From CAIKMD01 sp035605975 (GTDB taxonomy: Bacteria; Pseudomonadota; Alphaproteobacteria; ATCC43930; CGMCC-115725), in the NCBI GenBank assembly GCA_035605975.1, contig DATNGG010000175.1, forward strand, positions 1 through 13,925: a stretch of 13,925 nucleotides of DNA, read 5' to 3'. Each line of letters opens with the position of its first letter. Position 1 is the stretch's first letter. Positions 5,365 to 13,549 of the stretch are shown one piece after another. The position numbers were made by a program, and so were the translations under genes. The notes below the pieces were generated by a model. The model had not been told where the DNA came from, made no database searches, and saw nothing but the letters and a program-made list of their open reading frames with translations.

Positions 5365-6440
5365 GCGGCGCGCGCCAGCTCGTCTTCTGGTTGAGCGCGC
5401 TCGCCCTGTTTTTTCTCATGCTGCATTTGCTGAGCGGCGTGCTCCTGCCGTTCGTCGCCGGGCTCGCCATCGCCTATCTCCTGGCGCCGTTCGTCGCGAT
5501 GCTGACGCGCTGGCAAGTGCACCGCTCGCTTGCGGCGCTTCTCTCGCTCTTGCTGTTCCTCCTCGCCGTGGTCGCGGTCATCGTCCTGATCGTGCCGGTG
5601 ATCCAGCTTCAGGCGGCGGAATTGGCGCGCAACGCGCCCGGCGCCGTAACCTTCGTTCGCACCGAACTTCAGGCGCTGCTCGATCTCGCGCAGCAGAAAC
5701 TGCCGCCAGAGGATCTTGCCAAGGTGCATGACATCGTCGGCAGCTGGACGGGCGCCGTGCTCACCTGGGTTGCCGGCCTCGCCCAACGTCTGCTCACCAG
5801 CGGCATTGCCCTCGCCAATATTCTCACCTTGCTGCTGATCACGCCGCTCGTCGCCTTCTTCATGTTGCGCGACTGGGACAAGATCACCGCGCGGATCGAT
5901 CTCTGGCTGCCGCGCGCCTATGCGCCGACGATCCGCCAGCAGCTCCGCCTCGTCGACGAGACGATCGCCGGCTATATCCACGGCCAAGCGATCGTGAGCC
6001 TCATCGACGGCGTCTTTTACGCGGTGGCGCTGAGCGTTTTCGGCCTCGACTTCGCTTTCATCATCGGCCTCGTCGTCGGCATTCTCTCCTTCATCCCCTA
6101 TATCGGCGAGGCGACGGGACTGCTTCTCGCCGGCGGTCTCGCGGCGATGCAGTTCGGCTCCTGGGCAAAGGTCGCGGTGGTCGCGGTCATCTTTCTCGTC
6201 GGCCACCTCATCGCGAGCAACATCCTTCAGCCCAAGCTCGTCGGCGCGCGGGTCCATCTCCATCCCGTCTGGGTGATCTTCGCCTTGCTCGCTTTCGGCG
6301 CCTTGTTCGGCTTCGTCGGCGTGCTGCTGGCGCTGCCCGCGGCGGCGGTCACCGGCGTGCTGGTGCGCTTTGCGCTGAGCCGCTACCTCGCGAGCTCGCT
6401 TTACGATCCTCACCGCTCCGGCCCGGGCGGCGCGGGATGA
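5361..6440 (+). CDS. AI-2E family transporter / PerM-type permease
   Basis: This is a 359-residue polytopic membrane protein of the AI-2E transporter (PerM, YhhT/TqsA) family. Hydrophobic segments cluster in an N-terminal block (about 5-40 and 60-85). A less hydrophobic stretch with long helices follows (about 86-150), containing LARNAPGAVTFVRTELQALL. Family-like motifs then appear: LLLITPLVAFFMLRDW (about 156-171), GYIHGQAIVSLIDGVFYAVAL, FIPYIGEATGLLLAG, and a C-terminal ILQPKLVGARVHLHPVWVIFALLAFGALFGFVGVLLALP block. The G-x-L-x-H-P-x-W-V and GFVGVLLALP patterns are typical. Substrates of the family include autoinducer-2 in some members and sodium in others, and are unknown for most. It starts at the ATG overlapping the previous stop and is followed 7 bases later by hdaA. 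Nothing in the sequence shows a quorum-sensing role. Confidence 0.88.
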   Translation: MSGARQLVFWLSALALFFLMLHLLSGVLLPFVAGLAIAYLLAPFVAMLTRWQVHRSLAALLSLLLFLLAVVAVIVLIVPVIQLQAAELARNAPGAVTFVRTELQALLDLAQQKLPPEDLAKVHDIVGSWTGAVLTWVAGLAQRLLTSGIALANILTLLLITPLVAFFMLRDWDKITARIDLWLPRAYAPTIRQQLRLVDETIAGYIHGQAIVSLIDGVFYAVALSVFGLDFAFIIGLVVGILSFIPYIGEATGLLLAGGLAAMQFGSWAKVAVVAVIFLVGHLIASNILQPKLVGARVHLHPVWVIFALLAFGALFGFVGVLLALPAAAVTGVLVRFALSRYLASSLYDPHRSGPGGAG

Positions 6441-6447
6441 CGGGTGC

Positions 6448-7122
6448 ATGACCCAGCTTCCGCTCGATCTCGGCCACCGCACCGCTTTCGGCCGGGCGGA
6501 TTTCCTGGTCGCGCCCTGCAACGAAGCGGCGGTTGCCTGGCTCGACCGCTGGCCGAATTGGCCCGGTCCGGCGTTGGCGCTGTGCGGGCCGCCGCGCAGC
6601 GGCAAGACGCATCTCAGCGAAGTCTGGCGGGCGCGTGCCGGCGCAGTCATGATTGAGCCGCGCGATCTCGCCTCCGCGACCGTGGCCGAGCGCCTCGCCG
6701 GCCGGCGCGCGGCGGTCGTCGACGATGCCGACGCGGCAGATGAAGAGGCGCTGCTGCATCTTTACAACCTCCTCGCCGAGCGCCGCGGGCATCTCCTCAT
6801 CGTCGCGGCGGAGCCGCCGGCACGCTGGCGCATCGCGCTGCCCGATCTTCGCTCCCGTCTTCTCGCCGCCCCCGCGGTCGCGGTCGAGCCGCCCGACGAG
6901 GCGGTGCTCGGCGCGGTGCTGGTGAAGCTTTTCGCCGACCGCCAGCTCGCCATAGGCGAGGACGTGATTCCCTATCTCCTGGTGCAGCTCGAGCGCTCTT
7001 TCGCCGCGGCCGAGGCCGCAGTCGATGCGCTCGATGCCGCCTCGCTCGCCGAAGCGCGGGCGATCACCGTGCCGCTCGCGCGGCAGGTTCTCACGCGCCT
7101 CGCGGGGCGCGGTCCCGGCTGA
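6448..7122 (+). CDS. hdaA: HdaA-type DnaA regulatory inactivator
   Basis: The product has 224 residues, close to the usual size of HdaA. The N-terminus MTQLPLDLGH holds the hexapeptide QLPLDL that binds the beta sliding clamp. The AAA+ module follows: Walker A GPPRSGKT (47-54), a Walker B-like AAVVDDAD (88-95), and the box VII region LPDLRSRL with Arg candidates for the finger at 135 and 137. A DnaA-like small lid domain lies from about 150, with a possible sensor 2 Arg near 183. It has no DNA-binding domain IV, which separates it from DnaA. Bound to the clamp, such proteins stimulate ATP hydrolysis by DnaA after initiation. It is 7 bases behind the permease gene and likely cotranscribed. Its 3' end overlaps the opposite sixA-like gene by 32 bases. 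Confidence 0.9.
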   Translation: MTQLPLDLGHRTAFGRADFLVAPCNEAAVAWLDRWPNWPGPALALCGPPRSGKTHLSEVWRARAGAVMIEPRDLASATVAERLAGRRAAVVDDADAADEEALLHLYNLLAERRGHLLIVAAEPPARWRIALPDLRSRLLAAPAVAVEPPDEAVLGAVLVKLFADRQLAIGEDVIPYLLVQLERSFAAAEAAVDALDAASLAEARAITVPLARQVLTRLAGRGPG

Positions 7123-7609
7123 GCGAATCGGCCGTTTGAAACAGCGACAGCGTCGCGCCGCGCCAGCGCAGCGCGGCCCATTCCCCCTCGAGCCGCAGCA
7201 CCGCCAGGGCGGCGGTCGGGAATTCCGTGGCGAGTGGCCCCGGATCGGCGACCAGCCGCACCGCGAGCTCATGGAGTCCGGGGTTGTGGCCGATGAGGAG
7301 GAGGCTCGCCATCGCCTCGGGCGTCTCGCGCAACAGCCGCAGCAGCGCCTCGGGCTCGGCGAGATAGATCGCGTCCTCCAAGGCGACGAGCGGCCGGCGC
7401 TGCAGGGCGGGCAGCACCCGCTCGAGCGTCTCGCGGGTGCGAAGAGCGGGCGAGCACAGCACCAACGCCGGTGCCGGCGCGAGGCCGGCGAGGAACGCGG
7501 CGATCGCCTCGGCGGATTTGCGGCCAAGCTTGGTCAGCTTCCGCCCGGCATCCCCGGAGGCCGATTGGCTTTCCGCCTTGGCATGGCGCAGGAGATAGAG
7601 CGTCTTCAC
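7091..7609 (-). CDS. SixA-type histidine phosphatase family protein
   Basis: This is a 172-residue member of the histidine phosphatase superfamily, SixA-like in size and in using RHA instead of RHG. The active-site parts are R8-H9 (LLRHAKAES, phosphate-accepting His), SPALRTRET (R57), a possible acid in LEDAIY (E78), and GHNPGL with H108. In E. coli, SixA removes phosphate from a phosphohistidine carrier; the target here is unknown. It starts with GTG at 7609, and no clear Shine-Dalgarno precedes it. It lies tail-to-tail with hdaA, overlapping by 32 bases, and head-to-head with ppk across 101 bases. Residues 160-172 form a polar tail that is encoded within the overlap with hdaA and is probably the least conserved part. 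Confidence 0.88.
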   Translation of the reverse strand: MKTLYLLRHAKAESQSASGDAGRKLTKLGRKSAEAIAAFLAGLAPAPALVLCSPALRTRETLERVLPALQRRPLVALEDAIYLAEPEALLRLLRETPEAMASLLLIGHNPGLHELAVRLVADPGPLATEFPTAALAVLRLEGEWAALRWRGATLSLFQTADSLSRDRAPRGA

Positions 7610-7649
7610 GGCCGGCTCGCGCCCTGCCGCGCACCCTCCGGAGCGCGCA

Positions 7650-7676
7650 ATGACATGTTCATCTTGGCGTTATAGA
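7650..7676 (+). promoter_or_regulatory. Possible ppk promoter
   Basis: In the 101-base divergent gap, ATGACA (7650-7655) and TATAGA (7671-7676) could act as -35 and -10 elements with a 15-base spacer, about 34 bases before the ppk ATG. The spacer is short and no Pho box is convincing, so this is only a candidate. A small near-palindrome TGACATGTTCA (7651-7661) overlaps it. Confidence 0.25.
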
Positions 7677-7710
7677 CTGAAGCTTAAACGCTTGGAATGG
7701 AGTTGGTTTC

Positions 7711-9861
7711 ATGGCGCAGGTGAAGCCGGCGGCCGACACCGGGATCGACCAGCACGCGCCGGAGCGGTTCATCAACCGCGAGCTGTCCTGGCTCGCCTTC
7801 AACGAGCGCGTCCTCGCCGAGGCTGCGGATGCGCGCCAGCCCTTGCTCGAGCGCCTGCGCTTCCTGTCGATCTCGGCCAACAATCTCGACGAGTTCTACA
7901 TGGTGCGCGTCGCCGGCCTCAAAGGCCAGGTGCTGGCCGGGATCGCGACGCCGAGCCAGGACGGCTTGACCCCGGCGCAGCAATTGGAGGCGATCGCGCG
8001 GCGCTCCGGCACGCTCATGCGCGACCAGCAGGTGGTGCTGCGCGAGCTGCGGGAGTTGCTGGGCGAGGCGGGACTGGCCGTGGTCGGGCCGCGCGATCTC
8101 TCGCCCGAGGACAAGGCCTTCGTCACCGAGCGCTTCTGGGCTGAGGTCTTTCCCATCCTCACGCCGCTCGCGGTCGATCCCGCCCATCCTTTTCCCTTCA
8201 TCGCCAATTGGGGGCTGGGCTTCGCGCTTCAACTGTCGCGCGGCAGCGACGGCAACCGCATGGAAGCGCTGCTGCTGGTGCCGCAAACCATCTCGCGCTT
8301 CATCCGGCTGCCGGGCAAGATTCTGCGCTTCATCTCGCTCGAGGACGTGATCGGCGAGTTTCTCGATCACCTCTTCCCCGGCTTCTCGGTGATCGGCAAG
8401 GGCATGTTCCGCATCCTGCGCGACAGCGAGGTCGAGGTCGAAGAAGAGGCCGAGGATCTGGTCCGCCTTTATGAGAGCGCGCTGAAGCGTCGCCGCCGCG
8501 GCCATGTGATCCTGCTCTGCGTCGAAGCCGGCATGCCCGACGATCTGCGGCTCTTCCTCGGCGAGAAGCTCGACGTCTCGGAGAGCGACGTGATCGCACT
8601 CGACGGGCTGTTGGGGCTTGCCGATCTGCGCCGCCTCATCGTCGATGAGCGCCCCGACCTGCTCTACACCCCCTACAATCCGCGCTTCCCGGAGCGCATC
8701 CGCGACTATGGCGGCGACTGCTTTGCCGCGATCGGCGCCAAGGACATCATCGTCCACCACCCTTATGAAAGCTTCGACGTGGTGGTGCAGTTCGTGCGCC
8801 AGGCGGCGCGCGATCCCTCGGTGGTGGCGATCAAGCAGACGCTCTATCGCACCAGCGACGACAGCCCGATCGTGCGCGCGCTGATCGAGGCGGCCGAGGC
8901 CGGCAAGTCGGTGACGGCCCTCGTCGAGCTGAAGGCGCGGTTCGACGAGGAAGCCAACATCAAATGGGCGCGCGATCTCGAGCGCGCCGGCGTCCAGGTG
9001 GTTTATGGCTTCATCTCGCTGAAGACCCACGCCAAGGTCTCGCTCGTCGTGCGGCGCGAGAGCGGCGCGCTGCGTTCCTATGTCCATTTCGGCACCGGGA
9101 ACTATCACCCTTACACGGCGAAGGTTTACACCGATCTGAGCTTCTTCACCTCCGATCCGGCGCTGTGCCGCGATGCGGCGCGGCTTTTCAACTACATGAC
9201 CGGCTACGCGACGCCCGCGACCTTGGAGAAGATCGCGGTGGCGCCGCTCACTCTGCGCCACCGACTCGGCGAGCTGATCGATGCCGAGATCGCTCATGCG
9301 CGCGCCGGCAGGCCGGCGCAGATCTGGGCAAAGCTCAACGCGCTGGTCGATCCCGGGATGATCGATCACCTCTATCGTGCCTCCGAGGCCGGCGTCCGCA
9401 TCGATCTCATCGTTCGCGGCATTTGCTGCTTGCGGCCCGGCCTGCCCGGGCTCTCCGCCAATATCCACGTCAAGAGCATCATCGGCCGCTTTTTGGAGCA
9501 TGGCCGCATCGTCTGCTTCGGCAACGGCCACGCCTTGCCCTCGCCCGAGGCCAAGGTCTTCATCTCCTCGGCGGATTGGATGCCGCGCAATCTCGATTGG
9601 CGCGTCGAGGCGCTGGTGCCGATCGAGAACGAGACCGTCCATCGCCAGGTGCTCGAAGAGATCATGGTTCATTCGCTCCAGGACGAGGCGCAGAGCTGGG
9701 ACCTTGACGTCGCCGGCGTCTATCACCGCGTCAGCGAAGACCCCGCCGCGTTCAGCGCCCATAATTATTTTATGACAAATCCGAGCCTCTCCGGCCGCGG
9801 CAGCGCGTTGCAGCGCGCGCGGGCGGCGCCGCGCCTTGTCGTGCAAAGGCCGAAGCGCTAG
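7711..9861 (+). CDS. ppk: Polyphosphate kinase 1
   Basis: This 716-residue protein matches PPK1 over its whole length. It makes inorganic polyphosphate from the gamma phosphate of ATP, reversibly, at the membrane or in the cytoplasm. The N-terminal domain begins RFINRELSWLAFNERVL (19-35) with FLSISANNLDEFYMVRVAGL (51-70). The head region includes TPLAVDPAHPFPFIAN. The catalytic half has YNPRFPERIRDYG, IKQTLYRTSDDSPIV, the autophosphorylated His in LKTHAKVSLV (H440), HFGTGNYHPYTAKVYTDLSFFT (459-480), and the second catalytic His in GRFLEHGRI (H597). The C-terminus ends with a basic tail. The ATG at 7711 has GGAG 8 bases upstream. ppx follows after 30 bases, the common arrangement of synthesis and degradation of the same polymer. 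Confidence 0.97.
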   Translation: MAQVKPAADTGIDQHAPERFINRELSWLAFNERVLAEAADARQPLLERLRFLSISANNLDEFYMVRVAGLKGQVLAGIATPSQDGLTPAQQLEAIARRSGTLMRDQQVVLRELRELLGEAGLAVVGPRDLSPEDKAFVTERFWAEVFPILTPLAVDPAHPFPFIANWGLGFALQLSRGSDGNRMEALLLVPQTISRFIRLPGKILRFISLEDVIGEFLDHLFPGFSVIGKGMFRILRDSEVEVEEEAEDLVRLYESALKRRRRGHVILLCVEAGMPDDLRLFLGEKLDVSESDVIALDGLLGLADLRRLIVDERPDLLYTPYNPRFPERIRDYGGDCFAAIGAKDIIVHHPYESFDVVVQFVRQAARDPSVVAIKQTLYRTSDDSPIVRALIEAAEAGKSVTALVELKARFDEEANIKWARDLERAGVQVVYGFISLKTHAKVSLVVRRESGALRSYVHFGTGNYHPYTAKVYTDLSFFTSDPALCRDAARLFNYMTGYATPATLEKIAVAPLTLRHRLGELIDAEIAHARAGRPAQIWAKLNALVDPGMIDHLYRASEAGVRIDLIVRGICCLRPGLPGLSANIHVKSIIGRFLEHGRIVCFGNGHALPSPEAKVFISSADWMPRNLDWRVEALVPIENETVHRQVLEEIMVHSLQDEAQSWDLDVAGVYHRVSEDPAAFSAHNYFMTNPSLSGRGSALQRARAAPRLVVQRPKR

Positions 9862-9891
9862 CTATAGGCGGATGGGCGTGGATCAGACCGG

Positions 9892-11397
9892 GTGAAGATG
9901 ACGCGCCGCCTCGCATCGGCAACCGAAGCATCGACGCAACCCTATAGCGTCGCGGTCATCGATATCGGCTCGAATTCGCTGCGGCTCGTCGTCTATGACG
10001 CGCCGCGCCGCGCCGCGCACACGCTCCTCAACGAAAAGGTGATGTGCGGCCTCGGCCGCGGCCTCGAGAAGAGCGGCGCGCTCAACGCCGACGGCGTGGC
10101 CCTCGCCAAGGCCAATCTCCAGCGCTTCGTCGCCCTGGCGCGCGCCGCGGGCGCGGCGCGGATCGACGTGCTGGCGACCGCGGCGGTGCGCGATGCCGAG
10201 GACGGCGCCGCTTTCGTCAACGACATCGAGAAGCGCCTCGGCATTCGCGTGCGAGTCTTGCCGGGCGCGGAGGAGGGGCGGCTCTCGGCGCTCGGCGTGC
10301 TCGCGGGGATCCCGGGCGCCGCCGGCGTGGTCGGCGATCTGGGCGGCGGCAGCATCGAGCTTGCCGCGGTCGGCGCGGGGAAGGTCGGGTCGGTCGCCAC
10401 TTTGCCGATCGGGCCTTTGCGCCTTGTCGAGGAAGCCGACGGCGACAAAGAGGCGAAGGACATCATCGACCGCCATTTGCAGAGCGTTGCCTGGCTCGGG
10501 CGCGACACGGAGCCGCGGTTTTACGCCGTCGGCGGCGCGTGGCGCGCGATCGCGCGCATGCATATGGAGCAGCATGGCTATCCGCTCCACATCATCCAAG
10601 GCTATCGCCTCGCGCGCGACGATGCGCAGAACTTCCTCGACCTGATGGCGCGGCAATCGCGCAAATCGCTCGAGAAAATCTCGACCATCTCGCGCAAGCG
10701 CTTGGAGGTGGTGCCGCTCGCCGCGCGCATTCTCGCACGCATCCTGCGCCGCATCGATGCGAAAGAGGTGGTGTTCTCGGCGACCGGCCTGCGCGAGGGC
10801 CATCTCTACAGCCTGATGGACGCGGCGCAGCAGCGCATCGATCCGCTGCTCGCGGCCTGCGCCGAGGAAGCGCGCGCCAATCCGCGTTTCGGCGAGGATG
10901 CCGAGGCGCTGATCGCCTGGAGCGCGCCGCTCTTCCCCAAGGAGACTCCCGAGCGGCTGCGGCTGCGGCGGGCGGCGTCGCTCCTCGGCGACATTGCCTG
11001 GCGCGCCCATCCCGATTACCGCGCCGAGCAGGCCTTGCGTCACGCGCTCTATATGCCGGTCGGCGGGCTCGATCACGGCGAGCGCGCCTTCCTCGCCGCC
11101 AGCCTCGCCGCGCGCTATGGCGGTAGCGCCTTGATCGACAGCGTGCCGTCGATGCGTCTCCTCGATGGCGAAGAGCGCGAAGCCGCCCGCGCCATCGGCC
11201 TCGCGCTGCGCCTTGCCTATACGCTGACGGGCGGCGTTCCCGGCCTCCTCGATGGCAGCGCCTTGAAGCTCGGCGACAGCAAGCTCGTCCTCACCCTCTT
11301 ATCCGACAACGCGCTGCTCGCCGGCGAGGCGGTGCAGCGCCGGCTCGATGCGCTCGGCAAGGCGCTCGGCCGTGCCACGGAACTAAAGCGGGTTTAG
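9892..11397 (+). CDS. ppx: Ppx/GppA exopolyphosphatase
   Basis: This 501-residue protein belongs to the Ppx/GppA phosphatases, which release phosphate from the ends of polyphosphate and, in some members, hydrolyse pppGpp. It has the actin-like ASKHA motifs AVIDIGSNSLRLVVYD (21-36), ATAAVRDA (95-102), GAEEGRLSALGV (125-136), and GDLGGGSIEL (148-157). FYAVGGAWRAIARMH corresponds to a later nucleotide or phosphate-binding part. From about 310 there is a helical, HD-like C-terminal region, including FSATGLREGHLYSL at its edge. Either GTG at 9892 or ATG at 9898 can start it; both follow a stop-containing frame and neither has a strong Shine-Dalgarno, so the first two residues are uncertain. It lies between ppk and the reductase-like gene, likely in one operon. 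Confidence 0.93.
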   Translation: MKMTRRLASATEASTQPYSVAVIDIGSNSLRLVVYDAPRRAAHTLLNEKVMCGLGRGLEKSGALNADGVALAKANLQRFVALARAAGAARIDVLATAAVRDAEDGAAFVNDIEKRLGIRVRVLPGAEEGRLSALGVLAGIPGAAGVVGDLGGGSIELAAVGAGKVGSVATLPIGPLRLVEEADGDKEAKDIIDRHLQSVAWLGRDTEPRFYAVGGAWRAIARMHMEQHGYPLHIIQGYRLARDDAQNFLDLMARQSRKSLEKISTISRKRLEVVPLAARILARILRRIDAKEVVFSATGLREGHLYSLMDAAQQRIDPLLAACAEEARANPRFGEDAEALIAWSAPLFPKETPERLRLRRAASLLGDIAWRAHPDYRAEQALRHALYMPVGGLDHGERAFLAASLAARYGGSALIDSVPSMRLLDGEEREAARAIGLALRLAYTLTGGVPGLLDGSALKLGDSKLVLTLLSDNALLAGEAVQRRLDALGKALGRATELKRV

Positions 11398-11403
11398 CGG
11401 CCA

Positions 11404-12045
11404 GTGTCGCGGGTCCGAGTCGCAGGATTCTCGCTTTCGCTCGACGGTTTCGGCGCTGGCCCCGAACAGAGCCTACAAGACCCGCTCGGCAAGCGCGGCC
11501 TCGAGCTGCATGGCTGGTTCTTCGACACGCGCACCTTCCGCGCCATGACCGGGCAGGGTGGCGGGGCGGAGGGAATCGATGAGTCTTACGCCGCGCGTTC
11601 GATGGCGGGATTCGGCGCCTTCATCCTCGGGCGCAACATGTTCGGACCGGTGCGCGGTGCATGGCCCGATGAGTCGTGGAAAGGATGGTGGGGCGACAAT
11701 CCCCCCTATCACGCGCCGGTCTTCGTGCTGACGCACCATCCGCGCGATCCCATCGCAATGGCGGGAGGAACCACCTTCAATTTCGTGACGGATGGAATTC
11801 ACGCCGCGCTCGACCGTGCGAGGGCGGCGGCGGGCGGGCGCGACGTCAAGATCGGCGGGGGCGTCGCGACCGTGCGCCAATATCTCGAAGCCGGCGCCGT
11901 CGACGAAATTCACCTCGCCATCGCGCCGGTCGTGCTTGGGCGCGGCGAGGCTTTCTTCGCCGGCATCGATCTACCGAAGCTCGGCTTTCGCGTCGCCGCG
12001 CATGTCGCCGGCGAGAAGGCGACGCATATCATCCTTGCCAGATAG
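11404..12045 (+). CDS. RibD C-terminal/dihydrofolate reductase family protein
   Basis: The product has 213 residues and is a member of the DHFR-like reductase family related to the RibD reductase domain. It has VRVAGFSLSLDGF (4-16) as the first strand and turn, LGRNMF (76-81), VFVLTHHPRDP (106-115), the nucleotide-binding glycines IGGGVATVRQYL (150-161), and DEIHLAIAPVVLGRGEAFF (168-185). This set indicates an NADPH-dependent reductase fold; the substrate is unknown and family members are often annotated only as dihydrofolate reductase family. It starts with GTG 6 bases after the ppx stop, with only a weak GCGG upstream, so translation may depend on coupling to ppx. No other start is available before residue 48. 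It ends the ppk operon and is followed by a composite inverted repeat. Confidence 0.85.
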   Translation: MSRVRVAGFSLSLDGFGAGPEQSLQDPLGKRGLELHGWFFDTRTFRAMTGQGGGAEGIDESYAARSMAGFGAFILGRNMFGPVRGAWPDESWKGWWGDNPPYHAPVFVLTHHPRDPIAMAGGTTFNFVTDGIHAALDRARAAAGGRDVKIGGGVATVRQYLEAGAVDEIHLAIAPVVLGRGEAFFAGIDLPKLGFRVAAHVAGEKATHIILAR

Positions 12046-12096
12046 CGAGCGGAACGCCACCGATCGCGCCGGCTATCTCACGCTGCATGAGCGGCA

Positions 12097-12233
12097 TGCG
12101 TCCTTCGACTGCTCGCGCCGACCGGCGCTCGCGCTCAGGATGAGGGAAATCTCTTCCGGCATCGACGGTTGATGCCATCCATCATTCATCCTCACCCTGA
12201 GCTTGTCGAAGGGCGCAGGATCTGGCTGCAGCG
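12097..12233. repeat. Composite inverted repeat, copy B
   Basis: The left arm (12097-12145) starts with the same 18 bases as copy A, TGCGTCCTTCGACTGCTC, and ends CGCGCTCAGGATGAGG. The right arm (12190-12221) starts CCTCACCCTGAGC and ends GTCGAAGGGCGCAGGAT. The spacer again contains TGATGCCATC, and TGCAGCGA follows the right arm (12228-12235 region), as in copy A. Relative to copy A the right arm is shorter by about 11 bases. It occupies most of the 192-base gap between the convergent reductase gene (stop 12045) and rnd (stop 12238). Its hairpin could end or stabilise both transcripts, but it lacks a T-run. Confidence 0.7.
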
Positions 12234-12237
12234 AAAC

Positions 12238-13413
12238 CTACTGCGCGGCGGCGCTTTCGGGCGTATCGAGCCGCACCAGCTTGATGCGCTTGCCGGACGC
12301 GGTCAGGGCGAGCCGGCCGTGCTTCAGATCGAGCGCATCGCGGCCGAAAATCTCCAAGCGCCAGCCGCCGAGCGCCTTGACGGCCGCGCGGTCGTCGGCG
12401 GCCAGGAGCTCCAGATCCTCGGCGTCGGCGATGAGGCGCGGCGCCACCTCGCTCTCTTCGGCGCGCAGCTTCAAGAGTACGCGCAAGAGATCGACCAGCG
12501 GGCCGATGCCCTGCGGCGGGTCGCGCCGCGGCGGCGGCACCGGATAGTCGCTTTCGGGCGTGGCCAGCACGCGCTCGATCACGGCCAGAATTTCCGTGCC
12601 GAACTTGCCTTCGGCGAAGCCCTTGCCGAGGCCGCGCGAGCGCGCGAGCTCGGCGGCGCTCCGCGGCGCATGCGCCGCGATCTCTTGCAGCGATTCGTCG
12701 CGCAGCACGCGGCTGCGCGGCAGGTCGCGAAGCTGCGCCGTCGTCTCGCGCCATTCGGCGAGCGCCCGCGCCAGCGCGAGCATGCGGCGGTTGTTGGAGC
12801 GCAGCTTCAAGCGCCGCCACGCCTCGGCGGGATCGAGGCGATAGGTCTCGGCGTCGGTGAGCGTGGCCATCTCTTCATCGAGCCAGGAGGCGCGGCCGGT
12901 CTTCTCGAGCCGCGCCGCGAGCTTCTCATAGACGGCGCGCAGCGGCACGACATCGGCCATGGCGTAACGCAGCTGGCGCTCGGTCAAGGGCCGCTGCGCC
13001 CAATCGGTGAAGCGCGAGGATTTATCGATCGCCGCGCCGGCCAGGCGGCTCGCCAGCGTCTCATAGCTCGCGGCCTCGCCGAAGCCGCACACCATGGCGG
13101 CGACCTGGGTGTCGAAGAGCGGCGCCGGCACCGCGCCGGTCAGCTTGACGAAAATCTCGATGTCTTGACGCGCGGCATGAAAGACTTTGAGGACGTTGCG
13201 GTCGGCCATCAGCTCGAACAGCGGCGTCAGGTCGATTCCCGCCGCCAACGGGTCGATCGCCGCGGCCTCCTCGGGGCCGGCGATCTGGACGAGGCAAAGG
13301 ATCGGCCAAAAGGTCCGATCCCGCATGAATTCGGTATCGACGGTGATGAATTGGGCGGCGGCCTGGCGGCGGCAAAACGCGGCTAGCGCGTCCGAATCGG
13401 CAAGGAGGGTCAT
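12238..13413 (-). CDS. rnd: Ribonuclease D
   Basis: This 391-residue protein is RNase D, a 3'-to-5' exonuclease of the DEDD family that trims tRNA and other structured RNA ends. The exonuclease domain has FITVDTEFMRDRTFWP (D26, E28), KVFHAARQDIEIF (D84), and LRYAMADVVPL with Y150 and D154, which makes it the DEDDy type. TLASRLAG and FTDWAQRPLTERQ are also typical. HRDC-like helical domains follow from about 195, with WRRLKLRSNNRRMLALARALAEWRE, and a second towards 320. The C-terminal 40 residues are variable. The ATG at 13413 lies in a sequence with no clear Shine-Dalgarno. It converges with the ppk operon and diverges from the metallopeptidase gene over 248 bases. Confidence 0.95.
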   Translation of the reverse strand: MTLLADSDALAAFCRRQAAAQFITVDTEFMRDRTFWPILCLVQIAGPEEAAAIDPLAAGIDLTPLFELMADRNVLKVFHAARQDIEIFVKLTGAVPAPLFDTQVAAMVCGFGEAASYETLASRLAGAAIDKSSRFTDWAQRPLTERQLRYAMADVVPLRAVYEKLAARLEKTGRASWLDEEMATLTDAETYRLDPAEAWRRLKLRSNNRRMLALARALAEWRETTAQLRDLPRSRVLRDESLQEIAAHAPRSAAELARSRGLGKGFAEGKFGTEILAVIERVLATPESDYPVPPPRRDPPQGIGPLVDLLRVLLKLRAEESEVAPRLIADAEDLELLAADDRAAVKALGGWRLEIFGRDALDLKHGRLALTASGKRIKLVRLDTPESAAAQ

Positions 13414-13549
13414 TGCGGGGCGCTATACAACAAAGCGGGGCCGAGGGCGAGGGCGCCGTCCGGCGGGACTTTGAAAGCCCTGGCGCGCGGTGGTACCGTG
13501 CCGCAGACCGGCCGCCGAATGACGCGCCCTTTGTGATTTGGCTGCGCGG

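Noticed and set aside
5310..6650. Long minus-strand frame opposite the permease and hdaA genes
   Set aside because: Its composition is charged and repetitive (runs of Asp, Glu and Arg), the mirror image of a hydrophobic membrane protein gene.
7684..9846. A 720-codon open frame on the minus strand opposite ppk
   Set aside because: The plus strand encodes a full PPK1 with all motifs. The antisense translation is Arg/Asp/Ala/His-rich with no domain, a usual by-product of high-GC codon use.
12046..12237. Rho-independent terminator between the convergent genes
   Set aside because: There is a large imperfect hairpin, but no T-run follows on either strand and the same element also occurs in a divergent gap, so I call it a repeat.
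12169..13386. A 405-codon plus-strand frame opposite rnd
   Set aside because: RNase D motifs are complete on the other strand; this frame has no family features and starts within the intergenic repeat.
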